A DNA stretch of 64,000 nucleotides from positions 9,019,940-9,083,939 of the forward strand of contig LR746274.1 of NCBI GenBank assembly GCA_902729315.2. The letters run 5' to 3'. The stretch comes from Spirodela intermedia (taxonomy: Eukaryota; Streptophyta; Magnoliopsida; Alismatales; Araceae). The translations under genes were made by a program, and so were the position numbers. Within the stretch, counting starts at the first letter, position 1. The number at the start of each line of letters is the position of its first letter. The notes beneath the pieces were generated by a model that saw only the letters and a list, made by a program, of their open reading frames with translations, ran no database searches and was not told the origin of the DNA. This document shows positions 51,168 through 62,948 of the stretch, piece by piece.

Positions 51168-51830
51168 TCTTTCTGTTCATGCCAGCCCTTTATTTCTCTC
51201 TCTCTCTCTCTCTCTCTCCTCTCTAACTTACTGATCTACTTGTTGTAGCGGGTACATGTCCCCCGAGTACGCCATGGACGGGACCTTCTCGGTGAAGTCC
51301 GACGTCTTCAGCTTCGGTGTCCTCGTTCTCGAGATCATCAGCGGCAGGAAAAACAGAGGCATCTTACACTCCGATCCCAATCTCAACCTCCTGGCATATG
51401 TAAGTATAAATCAAGTGAGCGACCGAGCTAGAGAGAGAGTGAGAGAGAAAGGAAATCTATCCAACAGCCATGGAGGAGCTTGACGATAAGTTTTAATCTC
51501 ACCATGGGTGGGTGTTCTTCGCAGGCATGGAGACTGTGGGAAGAAGGCAAAGGGCTGGAGCTGGTGGACTCCTCGCTGGGGTACCCCATTTCCATGGCGG
51601 AGGTTCTCAAGGGCATAGAGATCGCCCTCCTTTGCGTGCAGGACCTGCCAGAGGACCGGCCGGAGATGGCGGCGGTGGTTCTTATGCTCGGTGGCGACAG
51701 GGCGCCGCCACCGCACCCCAAGCAGCCGGAGTTCGTAGCGGCGAGGGGGCGATCTGAGGACTCCTCGTCGAGCAAGGGGCCCACCTGCACCGTCAACGAC
51801 GTCACGATCTCCGCTGTGCACGGCCGCTGA
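48442..51830 (+). CDS. SRLK-E: S-domain receptor-like Ser/Thr kinase, complete, 828 aa
   Basis: Exons 48442-49717, 49959-50093, 50222-50391, 50478-50688, 50860-51097, 51249-51399, 51525-51830, with normal GT-AG ends and the same sizes as B and D. Domains: signal peptide, bulb lectin ([30 protein letters not shown]), S-locus region, EGF cysteines ([14 protein letters not shown]), PAN, membrane span, kinase ([34 protein letters not shown]). Peculiarities against D: Ser for Ala in VSNRD, Met-Ala and Ile in the activation loop, Leu for Arg in [12 protein letters not shown]. The head (MAGWKARR...) is D-like but the middle ([20 protein letters not shown]) is C-like, a mosaic. From exon 2 onward it is nearly identical to D. 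The best candidate in the block for a working receptor. Confidence 0.93.
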
Positions 51831-54800
51831 GCTTCGGTAGTCTGATTTTGGCTTCCATTTTCATCCAGCTTGTTCGAGAATTTTTCGAGTTTGTATTTAT
51901 TCAATCAGTGAGGTCCTAAAATCGTTGAAGGTTTAATGTTAAAAGTTGGAAGCGCCCAAATTTAAGTGACCTGTAAACCTGCTTACAACCTCCCTCTCTC
52001 TCTATACAGCTAAGATGCAGAGAGCATGAGAGAGAGGGAGGGAGAGAGGGAGAGAAGGAGAGAGAGAGAGAGAGAGAGGGTGTCTGAATTTTTTTTTGTC
52101 GTTGTTGAGAAAGTTAAACAAATTTAAAATTTATAAATTCCGAAAGACAAGCCAATTTAGAAATATTTAATTTTATAGGAGTTTTCTAAGAGAACACAAG
52201 GAAGATAAATTAGTTAGTTATATTTATGATTTTCAATTAATTGATTTTTTTATTGAGACAAAACCAGCATTTATTTCTCTAACTTCCTATTTAGAGCATT
52301 CATTTCTATTTTTATCTCATCTTGTATTCCTACTTCATAAATTTCATTTTTCTTAAGAAGGCCTATGCCTCTATCATGAGAAGATGCTGATGCATGGTTC
52401 AAAAATTTGACATAACTCCATAAAATTTGATGAACTTCATCTTCCTCTAACTCCATAAAAGTTCCATTGCAAGATGCATCTACTATATGCCTATTAGATT
52501 CTGTTAATCCATAATAAAATGTTTGAGCTATCTACCATATTGGGATTCCATAACCAGAGCATTTTCTAATTAAACTTTTTAATCTTTCCCAAGCCTTATG
52601 CAAAATTTCATTTGGACCTTGATAAAAACTCATAATTGCTTTTCTCATCTCATTAGTTTTACCTCTAGGATAATATTTCTTCAAAGATTCATCTTGAATT
52701 TCTACCCATGTTTTGAGCTCATTTTCTTATATAGATTGCCAATAACTAGCCTCTTTTTTAATGAAAATGGGAATAGAACACGTTTCAAATCATCATCAAC
52801 CCTTTGAACTATATTCCAAACTCTAATGAAAATTTTCAAGTGTTGACATGGATCTTCATTTGAATTTTCATAAAAAAGTATGCAGCATTTAGAAGATATT
52901 AGATCTAGTATCTTCTTTACATCCTGGACTTCGTAGAAAATCTACAAAAGATGAAGGATTAAAATAATATTTTGATTTCTTAGGTGCGTCTACCAATCCT
53001 TTTTCACCAATATGATCCATTTCTAACATACTATTTTTAAACTTATGATGTAGACATTTGTCTATTTTAGGAATAGATTCATGAATCACCAATTTCCTAT
53101 CTTGCACGTAAAACCAATGGTAATAAAAAATAAATTAAATAACTCAAAGAAAATTAAATAAATTAGATTAGATGATGATATTGATGCATTGAGTTTCCCA
53201 TCCACTACACTTCTTGTACTAGCTGTTCTTGTCGCACCTTCTTCTTTTCTTTTTTTCTTTTTTCTGAAAAAATAAAAAAATAAAAAGATGATTAGAACTT
53301 TACTACCCATTAAAAAGTAGAAATTAGCATCAAACTAATCACTACCTTCCCTAGAATGGCATCAAAAATTTTATCTTGTGTCAATCATTTTCTTTATGCA
53401 TAGAAATTTTTTAAAATATTCATAGTATCAATCTTCTAGTTGATTTTTTTAAAAATTCATAGAAATTCCTTAGTTGAATCTTCTAAATGAATTATCACTA
53501 TCAATCAAAGTTCGAGTTGATCCTTGAGGATGGTGAGAATTATTTTGAATGAATTTCTAATTTTTCTGACATAAAATATAATTTAAAAGAATAAAATGAA
53601 ATGGGATGAGATAAGCAATAAATCCTTCTCTTTATTACTTATTAACCTCCTTCTCCAATTAATTTTGTATATTTATTTCTCTTAACATCTTTAGATAGTA
53701 TGAAGGAGGATTGTACTAATGAGATGATTAAATCATAAATAGAGAAAAATAGTTCATAAACTATGACACAAAAAGATGAGAAGGGTGGTTATAAATAGAA
53801 TAACTTCTACTGATGTGGGAAATATTTTGAAATGTTTAATGTGAAAATCCAAAATAAAATAGAAAAATGAACTACAAAATTACCTTGGTTTTCAATCAAG
53901 GTTAAAACTAAAATAATTAAAATTCTGATCAATAATAAATTATAAAACAAAAATCAAACTCAACTCTTTGTCACATAGTAGTCCTATTAGACTTAGAAAG
54001 CTTTTGATAAAAATATGAAATTTTAATTAAATCTTATAATTTTGAATTGAAAAAATTTTTTCCTTGTTTGTCACTAAGGACAAGAAATGAGAGCTCAAAT
54101 AATTATAATCAAATTTTAATTAATTTTTTAATGATGAAAAGTTGTAACAAAAGTAAAGGTTTCTTCTTTCCTTGTTATTGCCCAAGAAAATGAGAAGAAC
54201 ACATCACATAGATTAAAAAAAATAAGAACAACTTCTTTCTAATCAATGTCTGTCACCCAATCAAATAAAAATAATAATAAAAACTAAAATTACAAAGAAC
54301 TCTATTGATCATAGCTAATTAGTTCTAAAATCCTCCTTCCCCTTCCCTTGTTCTCCAACCTTCTTCCTTGCCTTCAGTGCATCCTTCCCACCTGCCATTG
54401 CTCCCTTAGATCTGCCAGAGGAGGAGCAGAATCTCCTATCCTTTCTCATATCTAAAAATACAGTCTCTTGTCTTGATTCGACTGTCAATTCATCATTTCA
54501 CCTCTTCTTCCTCCTTCCTATTTGTCTTTCTTTTTTGGCTTTGCATGCTACTAAAACTTACATTATTAGTATGTAGAATCATGCATTAATAAGTAATGAA
54601 GCTTCTTTCAAATTTTGGATCAATTGGACAAGGATCCATAGGGAAATCACAATTTTCGGATCAATATTCATTTTGTTCTTCATTTTCCTCTTTTTTTCCT
54701 TATTTTTCCTACTTTTTGATTAATTTCTGTCGGTTCCAGGCATTTCTTGCATTTTTTGAGCATTTGATTCACTGGGTTCCACATAACTAAGTTGGTTAAT

Positions 54801-55519
54801 AGTCAACTATTCAAGCTAAAGCTTACAAACATTTAATCCTTTTGAAAACTGCGGGCATATATATATTAGGACGATATTCCACCAAATAAACCAAAGCCTA
54901 GCCATGGTGGAGACTATGCATTGAATGCATGGTACGTGGATGTATTTTTTTATTTTTTTTATTTATGTTTATCATAATAAACTTCTGAAAAATCCAAAAA
55001 AATGCTAAAATTCTGAGAAATTCCTAATATTCGGAGAAAAATCCTAAAAATTGCAGAAAATTTTGAAAACACCTCAAATCATCCCAGAATTCTATATATT
55101 AAAATTTCTTATCTAACCATCGTAACTCACAATCACATTTAACTTTTATTTTCAAAAAATATCAAAAAATCGATGCAAATGTATATAACTTCGTTTTATG
55201 AAAGTTATCAATATGTCTATTTTTTAACAAAACTAAAGCATAAACAAAGACAAAACTTGACATCTTGGTAAGATAATTCAGAGAATTATTACTAGGGAAG
55301 TCATCGATCCTCACTGTTTCTTTATTATTCTCTTTTAAATCTTTCGTTAATCTCGTCATTGTTTATAGGCTTTAATTGCTATTTTCTTCTTCATTTATCC
55401 ACCCCCCATCAGTGGAGCTTGGGTTCAATAGGCTGGCCCAGCACCACTAATGTGGCCCCCGATTCTGACTTGTCACCAATGACATTAAAAGACATTAACG
55501 AGGTAGAAGATATTACTAG
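51831..55519. repeat. E-F spacer: inverted copy of the C-D spacer, with gag relic
   Basis: Reverse complement of 31400-35059, near-identical over long stretches. It holds the 3' flank of E (51831-52000), a GA tract (52023-52079), the short repeat (52090-52260), a gag relic on the minus strand (53110-52260, same ELEEDEVHQIL and KNEIYEVG segments as copy 1) and AT-rich text. No intact gene. The only visible differences are single substitutions, short indels and an altered A/T run near 54945-54965. Confidence 0.85.
52260..53110 (-). pseudogene. Ty3/gypsy-type gag relic, copy 2 (inverted duplicate of copy 1)
   Basis: It reads in reverse the same broken gag as 33781-34640, with the same stops and the same open pieces, so it was duplicated with the SRLK block and did not insert independently. 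Confidence 0.8.
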
Positions 55520-55746
55520 TCAAACTGCGGTTTTTTGAGAGGGACTTTCCGAGAGGGGCACGATGAACGGAGAGGGAAACAGATGTGTGGCTCTTGGTTG
55601 TCGTCTACCTCAGGAGGCCAACGTTGGGAGACAAACGCTGGCGCCGTTTGACCCATCCCGAAGAATACTTTGCTCTTCTTATACTTCAATCGGTCAGACA
55701 GGGAGGGGGAAGATCCGACTGCCCGCCGGCCCGAACGGGCATCAAC
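55520..55746 (+). promoter_or_regulatory. SRLK-F upstream segment with W-box core
   Basis: Near-identical in reverse complement to the segment before C. TTGACC lies at 55648-55653, 99 bp before the ATG at 55747. Confidence 0.4.
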
Positions 55747-57675
55747 ATGGGGGGAATTAAAGCCAGACGGGAGGTGTTGTTCCTCGCCGCCCTCTTCCCT
55801 ACCCTCATCGCCCTCTCCATGGCCAGAGTCACGTTGGTTCCCGGTGGCCGCTTGGAAGACGGCAGTTCCCTAATCTCCTCCGATGGGAGCTTCAAGCTGG
55901 GATTCTTCGCGCCAGGGAAGTCGAAGTTCAGGTACCTTGGTATCTGGTACAGCCAGATCTCTGACCAGACGGTGGTCTGGGTGGCCAACCGTGACAGCCC
56001 CCTACGGGAAAATACGGGCGTCCTCTCCATCCCCACCAACGGCAGTCTCTTTCTCTCCGACTCAAAGGGAATAATCTACTGGTCGACGCCGATGACGAGA
56101 CTTGCTGGGCCAGTTGCGAAGCTTCTGGACAACGCCAACTTCGTCGTGGCCGGCGGGCGAAGGTGGATACGCCTGGCAGAGCTTTGACCACCCCACGGAC
56201 TCCCTCCTCCCCGGTATGAAGTTGTGGACCGACCCCCGGACCGGGTTTGCCAGAAACGCCACTTCATGGAAGTCCGACGACGACCCTGGCACTGGGGACT
56301 ACACATCCTTCTTGGACACTAATGGGGATCCGCAGATCTTCTTACTTAAGGGCACAAAGCTGCTCTGGAAGTCGGGGCCCTGGGTAGGAGAAGGATTCAG
56401 CGGCATCCCGGAGATGTGGAACAACGACATGTACAATTTCTCCTTCGTCCCAGGCACCGAAGAAGCCTACTACCTGTTCAACAGCCGGAATAAGTCCGTC
56501 CAGTCAAGGCTGGTGGTGCAGCCGAAAGGTCTGATAGAACGGCGGGTTTGGATACAGAGCAGAGGCAACTGGACCGTCTTCTGGTCCTGGCCCAGCGACA
56601 ACTGTGACTTCTTTGGCCACTGCGGCATCTTCAGCGTCTGCGACGACAACGAGTCTCCGGTGTGTAGGAGGCGGAGGACGGCGGTGGACTGCCAAAATGG
56701 CACCGATGGGTTCGTCTTGGTGGCTAACACGAAGCTTCCCGACACCTCGGCGGCGGTAGTGAACGAGAATATGGGGACTGAGGAGTGCTGGGAAGCGTGC
56801 CTCAGGAATTGCTCCTGCACGGCCTACGCCACTGCGGAGATGATCGACGGCGGCAGGAGCCGCTGCATTCAGTGGAGTACCGCGTTGCCGGACCTCCGGG
56901 TCTACGCCGATGGCGGGCAGAATCTGTTCGTCCGTCTCGCACGTGCCGATCTAGGTACGACCGGAGAAAACTACCTTTAGCTTAAGCCTGGGCAAAGGTC
57001 GTCTTCTAGGGTTTTCAGAGCCGGCAGTTTTGACCACCCCAAAATAGCTCTAACGCGGACTCACCAACAACCCCCAGCAACTATTTCGAAGAGTTTTCTA
57101 CCATCGTCAGCGGAGGGAAACAACGGTCCCCGCGTGCTGTTTATTTAATTAATATGAATTGAGCTTGGAGTTAAGGGCGTCCACTCTCTCTGCAGCTTTG
57201 TCGTCGAGCAAGCGGAAGAGAAGACGGATAGTAACGGCAGTCTCGGCTGTGGCGGCGGTCCTCGTAGGGATTCTCCTGGCTGGGCTGGTCGCCAGGTTTA
57301 TCAGGCAGAGGCGGAAAAGTAGTAATACAGGTTAGAGCCCTTTTCTCAGCTCTCTATCTCTCTATCTCTCTATCTCTCTCTATCTCTCTCTCCTTCTCCC
57401 CCTCCCTCTCTCGCGACATGGATAAATAATCACAGTCTCGTACTATTTTATTTTACAATGGTGCTCGGAAACTTTGCGTGCAGGACCGGCCAGAGGACCA
57501 GCCGGAGATGGCGGCGGTGGTTCTTATGCTCGGTGGCGACAGGGCACCGCCACCGCACCCCAAGCAGCCGGAGTTCGTAGCGGCGAGGGGGCGATCTGAG
57601 GACTCCTCCTCGTCGAGCAAGGGGCCCACCTGCACCGTCAACGACGTCACGATCTCCGCCTTGCACGGGCGCTGA
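55747..57675 (+). pseudogene. SRLK-F: chimeric S-domain receptor pseudogene without kinase
   Basis: Starts MGGIKARREVLFLAALFP like C. Exon 1 (55747-56954) has a 2-nt deletion at about 56155 (frameshift in the lectin domain) and a 66-nt in-frame deletion at about 56665 that removes 22 residues including EGF cysteines. The membrane exon (57196-57330) is intact. The next acceptor reads ACAA as in D. Exon 3 runs only 16 nt, then joins exon 7 at 57472-57474 (shared CTT), deleting about 1.4 kb with exons 4-6 and the catalytic domain; the join is out of frame. The remaining tail (to TGA 57673-57675) still reads DRPEDQPEM and CTVNDVTIS. Residues from about 56370 on are D-like ([18 protein letters not shown]). 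Confidence 0.92.
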
Positions 57676-57870
57676 GCTTCAGTAGAGTCCGATTAGGGCT
57701 TCCATTTTCAGGCAATCTATCCAATAATTTTTCCATTTTCTTTTACTTAATAAGTGACGTCTTTAAATCGTTAAAGATTGAATATTAAAAGTTGGAAACG
57801 CCCGATTTTCAGATGGGCCAATAACCTGCTTACAGCCCCCTTCTCTTTATATAGCTAAGTATACAGAGAG

Positions 57871-57914
<44 letters not shown>

Positions 57915-57922
57915 AGAGAGGT

Positions 57923-57956
<34 letters not shown>

Positions 57957-58504
57957 GCAGAGAGAGAGAGAGAGAAACAGAGAGAAACAGAGAGAGAGAC
58001 ACAGAGAGAGAGGTGGTTATTATTTTGGGCCTTAGGCCCAATTTACGCAATAATGGGTGAAAAATTATTTACGAAAAACTTACTTTAAATGGGGATATAA
58101 GCGGCCTCCATGATATGACGTCACAAAGGCAAAAGAGGACAAAGTCGGCGGCGGCGGCAAAACCCGAGCCGCAGTCCTGGCTGCTGCCGAATCGTTGCCA
58201 ATGGGCGGCCGAAAATATCTCGACTGTAACCGCCCTTGTCGCACGAATACTCAACGGCTATTTTCCACGGCTTGCTGCGCTTTTGGATCGGAAATGGCGG
58301 GAAAACGCCCGTTTCTAGAAGCTACTAGAAAAACCTGAAAATATCTCTCTTCCAACGGGCATCTATTTAATTCCGGTGGAGGCTCTAAAAGAAAAGGAAA
58401 AAGAGCGGATAAAAAGGTCGGGTGAGAGCAAGTCGCCATCATCACGAGGGTTTAACAGAGGTGGCGGGCGCGGGGAAGACAGAGGAGGGAAGATCATGTT
58501 CGAG
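57676..58504. other. SRLK-F 3' flank, GA tract, upstream region of F-box gene
   Basis: 57676-57860 is an SRLK 3' flank, different in detail from those of D and E. 57868-58010 is a GA-rich tract. 58020-58500 is GC-richer and gene-proximal, with an ATCTATTTAATTCC motif near 58361 that could be a TATA-type element of the F-box gene. No separate gene seen. Confidence 0.5.
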
Positions 58505-58565
58505 GTGCGTCATCTGCTCTTCTGAGTATCCTTTCGACATTGTGGGTCCGACAAGTTGCTCTTCG

Positions 58566-58664
<99 letters not shown>

Positions 58665-59334
58665 AGAGTGGGGGAGGGATGATGGGGAGAGGTTTTGGAA
58701 GGTTTCCCACTTCTTCCCTATTTCTCAAATGGCGATTATTGGAGGGGTTTTCTGGTGGGGGAGGCGGGTTTCCTTTTTCGTGATGGAGTTTTAGGGATGA
58801 GGAGTTTGGGGAGTTTGGGGCGCTACTCGATTAGGGTTTTGTTTATTGTTGTGGATTGGTGCTCGTGAGCCTTAGATGCAGGCGTCTCCAGCAATGGTGG
58901 ATTTGTTATTCTTAGCGTTCCTTGTGCTTGGTACTGGTCGGCTAGATTTCTTTCTCGTGATCAATTGCTGCGTCGTGAGCTTTGGCTTGGGGCGCCTGCG
59001 CTTGGTCAGATTTGATGTTCTTTGGGCTCCTCATTGCAATGCCCTTTTCTGTGAACGAGATCGTTGAGCTTCCGTTTCAATTCCGATCTGCCCGACTACT
59101 ATGGCTTAGATTTCCGAAGTCAATTAGTCCCTTATGGGAATCGATTTCTTGCAGGTTTCAACTCTCTACTAAAGCCCTAGAACTAATGATCCATCTCCTA
59201 AGATTTTCTAAACTCTATCGGTTTCCTATCAAACGAACTAATTTCCTGTTCATATTCATACATGTTCTTGGAACCCCTGCCTTAAAATCTCCCAAATCTA
59301 GCGTCAATCTAATTTTCCCGATTTTTGGTTGCAG
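58505..59334 (+). other. Possible 5'-UTR intron of the F-box gene
   Basis: A donor-like GAGGTGCGT (GT at 58505) and an acceptor-like TTTTTGGTTGCAG (AG at 59333-59334) would remove this segment and bring a leader close to the ATG at 59386. No coding frame here resembles a protein. The call rests on splice-site look alone. Confidence 0.3.
58568..58661. repeat. Long (GA)n microsatellite, about 46 repeats
   Basis: Uninterrupted GA over about 90 bp, upstream of the F-box coding start, either in the promoter or in a 5'-UTR intron. Frames through it give only RERERE text. Confidence 0.95.
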
Positions 59335-59385
59335 ATATTTGAGATCTCAGCTAATCGCCAGGTGGGTTCTTGAAAACTGCCAAGG

Positions 59386-60338
59386 ATGATGGGACTCGGG
59401 ATGAATCAGAATTGTTCTCATGAAACGAAGCACAACGGCTGTTCTAGAGATGCTCAGAAGACGGTCTGCTATACCCGGATAATTGGAAGGAAGAGGGTCC
59501 TCCCGAAAACGCCGGAAGAGTCGCTGTTCAAGAGGACTTGCTGTTCGCCATTGGATGACCCAACTCAAAAGCCTCTTAACAGGATGCTGCCTCGTGCAGA
59601 ATCTTCCGGTCATCTCGATCATTTGCCGGAAGATCTTATGGTATCTATCTGTTTCATTATTTTTCAGTTCATTCCGATTATTGTTTCGCCATACATTGCA
59701 ATGCAGCAGGTTATAAAAATAAAATTCCTCAACAGCTTCAGTACTCATGATATTCCGATAATTATTTCTCTAGAAATTCCAGTGATGTAGGATATAATAT
59801 ATTTTTTCCCTTGAATTTTATTTATTCATCGAGTTCTAGACTATTATCCATTCCCTTAGAAATTTCAACTGTCGGTTCAAAATGTCAACGAAAAATGCTG
59901 CTGGTTGTAGTTTCATTTCTTGGGGAATTCTTGAGTATTATTTCATGGGAAGTCTTAGTTTCTAAATCTTTTATAAAGTTTTGCCCAAATTTTTCGTTGC
60001 CCGGGGGAAATATTTAATGGGTTGGGTCATGAACATATTATTTTTCTCTGATGAGTTTCTCGACAAATGGGATTCTGATTATTAATTCCGAAAGTAGTTT
60101 TGACTTTTTGGGGTATAAATATTGAATTCTGAGTACGATTTCTGGAGAATCTCCGAGATCATTGACCCTAAAGAAATATACTTTCCCTTGGATTAAAAGC
60201 TCCATCACTCCTGGAATTATGACTCCTCAGGGTCTAAATTAGTTTCTTCCTTGGTTATTTAAGGTCAGCATCATCTCCCGGGTGGACCATGGCGACCTCA
60301 GGCATCTCCTTCTCGTGTCCAAGTCCGTCCGAGATGCT

Positions 60339-60401
<63 letters not shown>

Positions 60402-60721
60402 ACATCGAGAGCAAGAACCCTTTTTTTTATATACATGCGCCGCGGATCGCCACCCTTCTAAGTCAACCCCCGATTCCTCTTTCTCTCTCTATACAGGCCA
60501 TAATCTCTAAAGAGTCCCATTTTGACTTCAAGACTCCCCTCTCGAGGCCTGCATTTCGAGGAGGAGATCTTCTGGACAGTGAAGACGAGCATGGCGGAGA
60601 TCAGGCCGGAGACGATGACCGCGAAGCTCCGGGGGCGCCAAGGAGGGTTTCTCGGACCCGAACCAGCCGCAAAGACCTGACCGCCATCACCGTCGCCCTG
60701 TTCTCAGGCCCCGGGGAGTGA
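59386..60721 (+). CDS. FBS-like (F-box stress-induced type) F-box protein, 184 aa
   Basis: Coding exons 59386-59640, 60264-60338, 60497-60721, all joined in phase 0, 555 nt in total. After a basic N-terminal segment (IIGRKRVLP) comes an F-box: LDHLPEDLM, then VSIISRVDHGDLRHLLLVSK across exons 1-2, then SVRDA and AIISKESHFDFKTPL in exon 3. The short protein, the F-box in its middle and the HFxxxTP motif after it are the layout of the plant FBS1-4 group, small F-box proteins joining SCF ubiquitin ligases through SKP1 (ASK) and reported as stress-induced. No LRR or kelch domain follows; the tail is acidic then basic (DSEDEHGGD, RRVSRTRTSRKDL). Intron 2 begins directly with GTAAG followed by (CT)n. 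The start is the first ATG in frame after in-frame-free leader. Confidence 0.82.
60344..60398. repeat. (CT)n tract right after the exon 2 donor of the F-box gene
   Basis: About 27 CT units begin one base after the GTAAG donor, so U1 pairing lies directly next to a length-variable repeat. Confidence 0.95.
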
Positions 60722-62453
60722 CTGACAAAAATGAACCTTTTAATCTCTATATTTATAGATTGTGTGGGGCATCTTCTTGATGTCCGTCCATGTATATAAT
60801 AATCTCATCAGATGGGCTGGGAATTCACAAGGTTCTGCTCATAATATCTGTAGAGAGAGAGTTGTATATAAACAGGAGAAAAAGCTAGAGAGAGAGAGAG
60901 AGAGAGAGGAGATAAGGTGATCTCTGTGTTCATAACAAAATCCTTGGTTTAAAGATTGTTGTGACACGAATGGATCATCTGTGGTTGTTGCCTCCGGCTG
61001 CCAGGTTTGGAAAAGATCTTCGGAGTTGATGATCTGAGAATAATTGTCATATGTTTAATATGTTAATTGTGATATTTTTACTATTTAGAGAATTTCGAGA
61101 AAGATCAGCAGCAATATGTGCCTTTAATTTGCTGGATTTTCTGACAGGAAATTTGTATATTAATTAATTAATAGAAAACCTAATATCCGTAATATTTTTC
61201 AGTCAACCGTCTTTCCTTTTACGAGTTATTTCTATAATTTTATGTTGCTAAAAAATATAAAACGAGCTTTGTGTAATCCATCGGATTTTCTTTTTAAAAA
61301 TAAGGTATATTAAAAAATGATTTTTCTATTATTTAATATTTATAAAAGTCGAAAAAGAAGCCATGCTTCGTGTAATCTATGGGATTTTCACAGAAAAAAA
61401 GGGTAAATCAATATGATAAGCATCTCGGTATAGTCTGGGGTCGATTATTATATAGAATGTGATGGATTTTCATTCTAATTACTAAAATTATTGATCTAAT
61501 GAAAAGAAAAACCTGGGAAGTGAGCTCTGAGCCGGACTCTTCTTATAAAGGCCCATTACTTTATATGCACCAAACATATATGTTGATACATATTTATCTA
61601 GAGAGAGAGAGAGAGAGAGAGAGAGCCATATGGCGAACATGGGCTTTGGGCTTTTCTTGGTCAGGGCCCAAGCTAGATGGAGGTCTAAATGGTCCCAATA
61701 TTTCTTTCGGCTTGACCTTACGTTTCACTCTGGAGAAAAATATATGTTTATTAATGCGATTTATTCCTGAAGTAATGGACCACCTTGATCAAAATATTAT
61801 TAATAATATGCCCTATGTGTTTATTTGGCATAAAAAATGTAGTTAATGTGGAGAAATCATATTTACTTAGACAAGACCGGAGCTTGGCCCGGTGGGCTAT
61901 AGTCATAAGCCCAGCCCGGTTTAATTCCACATGGCAATTTCAAGATCATCCATGTGGCAGCTCGACTCACTCACTCTCTCTCTCTCTCTCTCTCTCTAGA
62001 TATGCCAGGATGGGCCTATTCGTCAAAAATGAGTTCGACCCAGAGTATGTTTTCTGGGCTTTTCTCAGAGTACGTGCGTAAGTATATAACAGAAGAGGGC
62101 CGGGCCGAGATTGACGATGTCAGGGGCCCTCTCCCGGCGGGGATAGCTGGGCGGACACGTGATATTATTGGATCCTTCGTGGTGGGCGCAGACAGCAGGA
62201 TAAGGCTGCCAGCCCATGGCATGCCATGCTCTTTCCGCATTCCTTTACTAAAATAGGCGGCGGGCCGATCAAAGCAAGTCGTTGGGTGGGTCCCATGAGG
62301 ACTTCGGCTGCTCCCATGCCTACGTCGTGAAGCATCGGCGGCGGCGTGGTGTTGTCTCGCTCTCTCTCTAAACGATCTCTCTCTCATTCTTCTACGTTCC
62401 CTACGGACGCGCGAGACTGAGAAAAGGAGAGGGTAGCTGCTCCCTTCCTTTCC

Positions 62454-62494
<41 letters not shown>

Positions 62495-62882
62495 AGCGCG
62501 CTCTCGCTCTCTCTATGAGATGGATATAGAGCGAGTGCCCACATCCATTTGGCAACCTACAGCTGATGGACCCTTTTATCTCTCTCTATATATCTCTATC
62601 TCTCTCTCTCTCCTGGAGGTAGGTGCATTGAACCCCAGCGCACCGGTGGGACGCGTGGGGTAAGTGAAACCCTAGACAGGAGGTGCTCGCCGGGGCCCTG
62701 GACAGATGGAAAGGGCGGACTAGTGGAGAAGCAGCAGCCAGGGAAAAGGAGGTGCGCTTTGTCGGATGAAAGCTTGAAGAAGAAGAGAGGTGCGGGATCG
62801 CTTTCTAGAGGTTCCATCGCTCCCACCATTGCTCCCTCAGACCTGATTCTCTCAGCTTCTTCGCGACGTAGAGTTTGAAGAG

Positions 62883-62948
<66 letters not shown>

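Noticed and set aside
29244-57675. A self-incompatibility S-locus (SRK/SCR) reading of the cluster
   Set aside because: The kinases are generic SD1 SRLKs; I see no small Cys-rich SCR-like gene near any of them, and duplicated SRLK clusters are common in plants.
58422-58794. Arg-Glu repeat proteins across the GA tract
   Set aside because: Pure microsatellite translation.
62016-62555. Minus-strand frame of 179 codons
   Set aside because: Arg/Glu-rich from a CT tract, no domain, no splice support.
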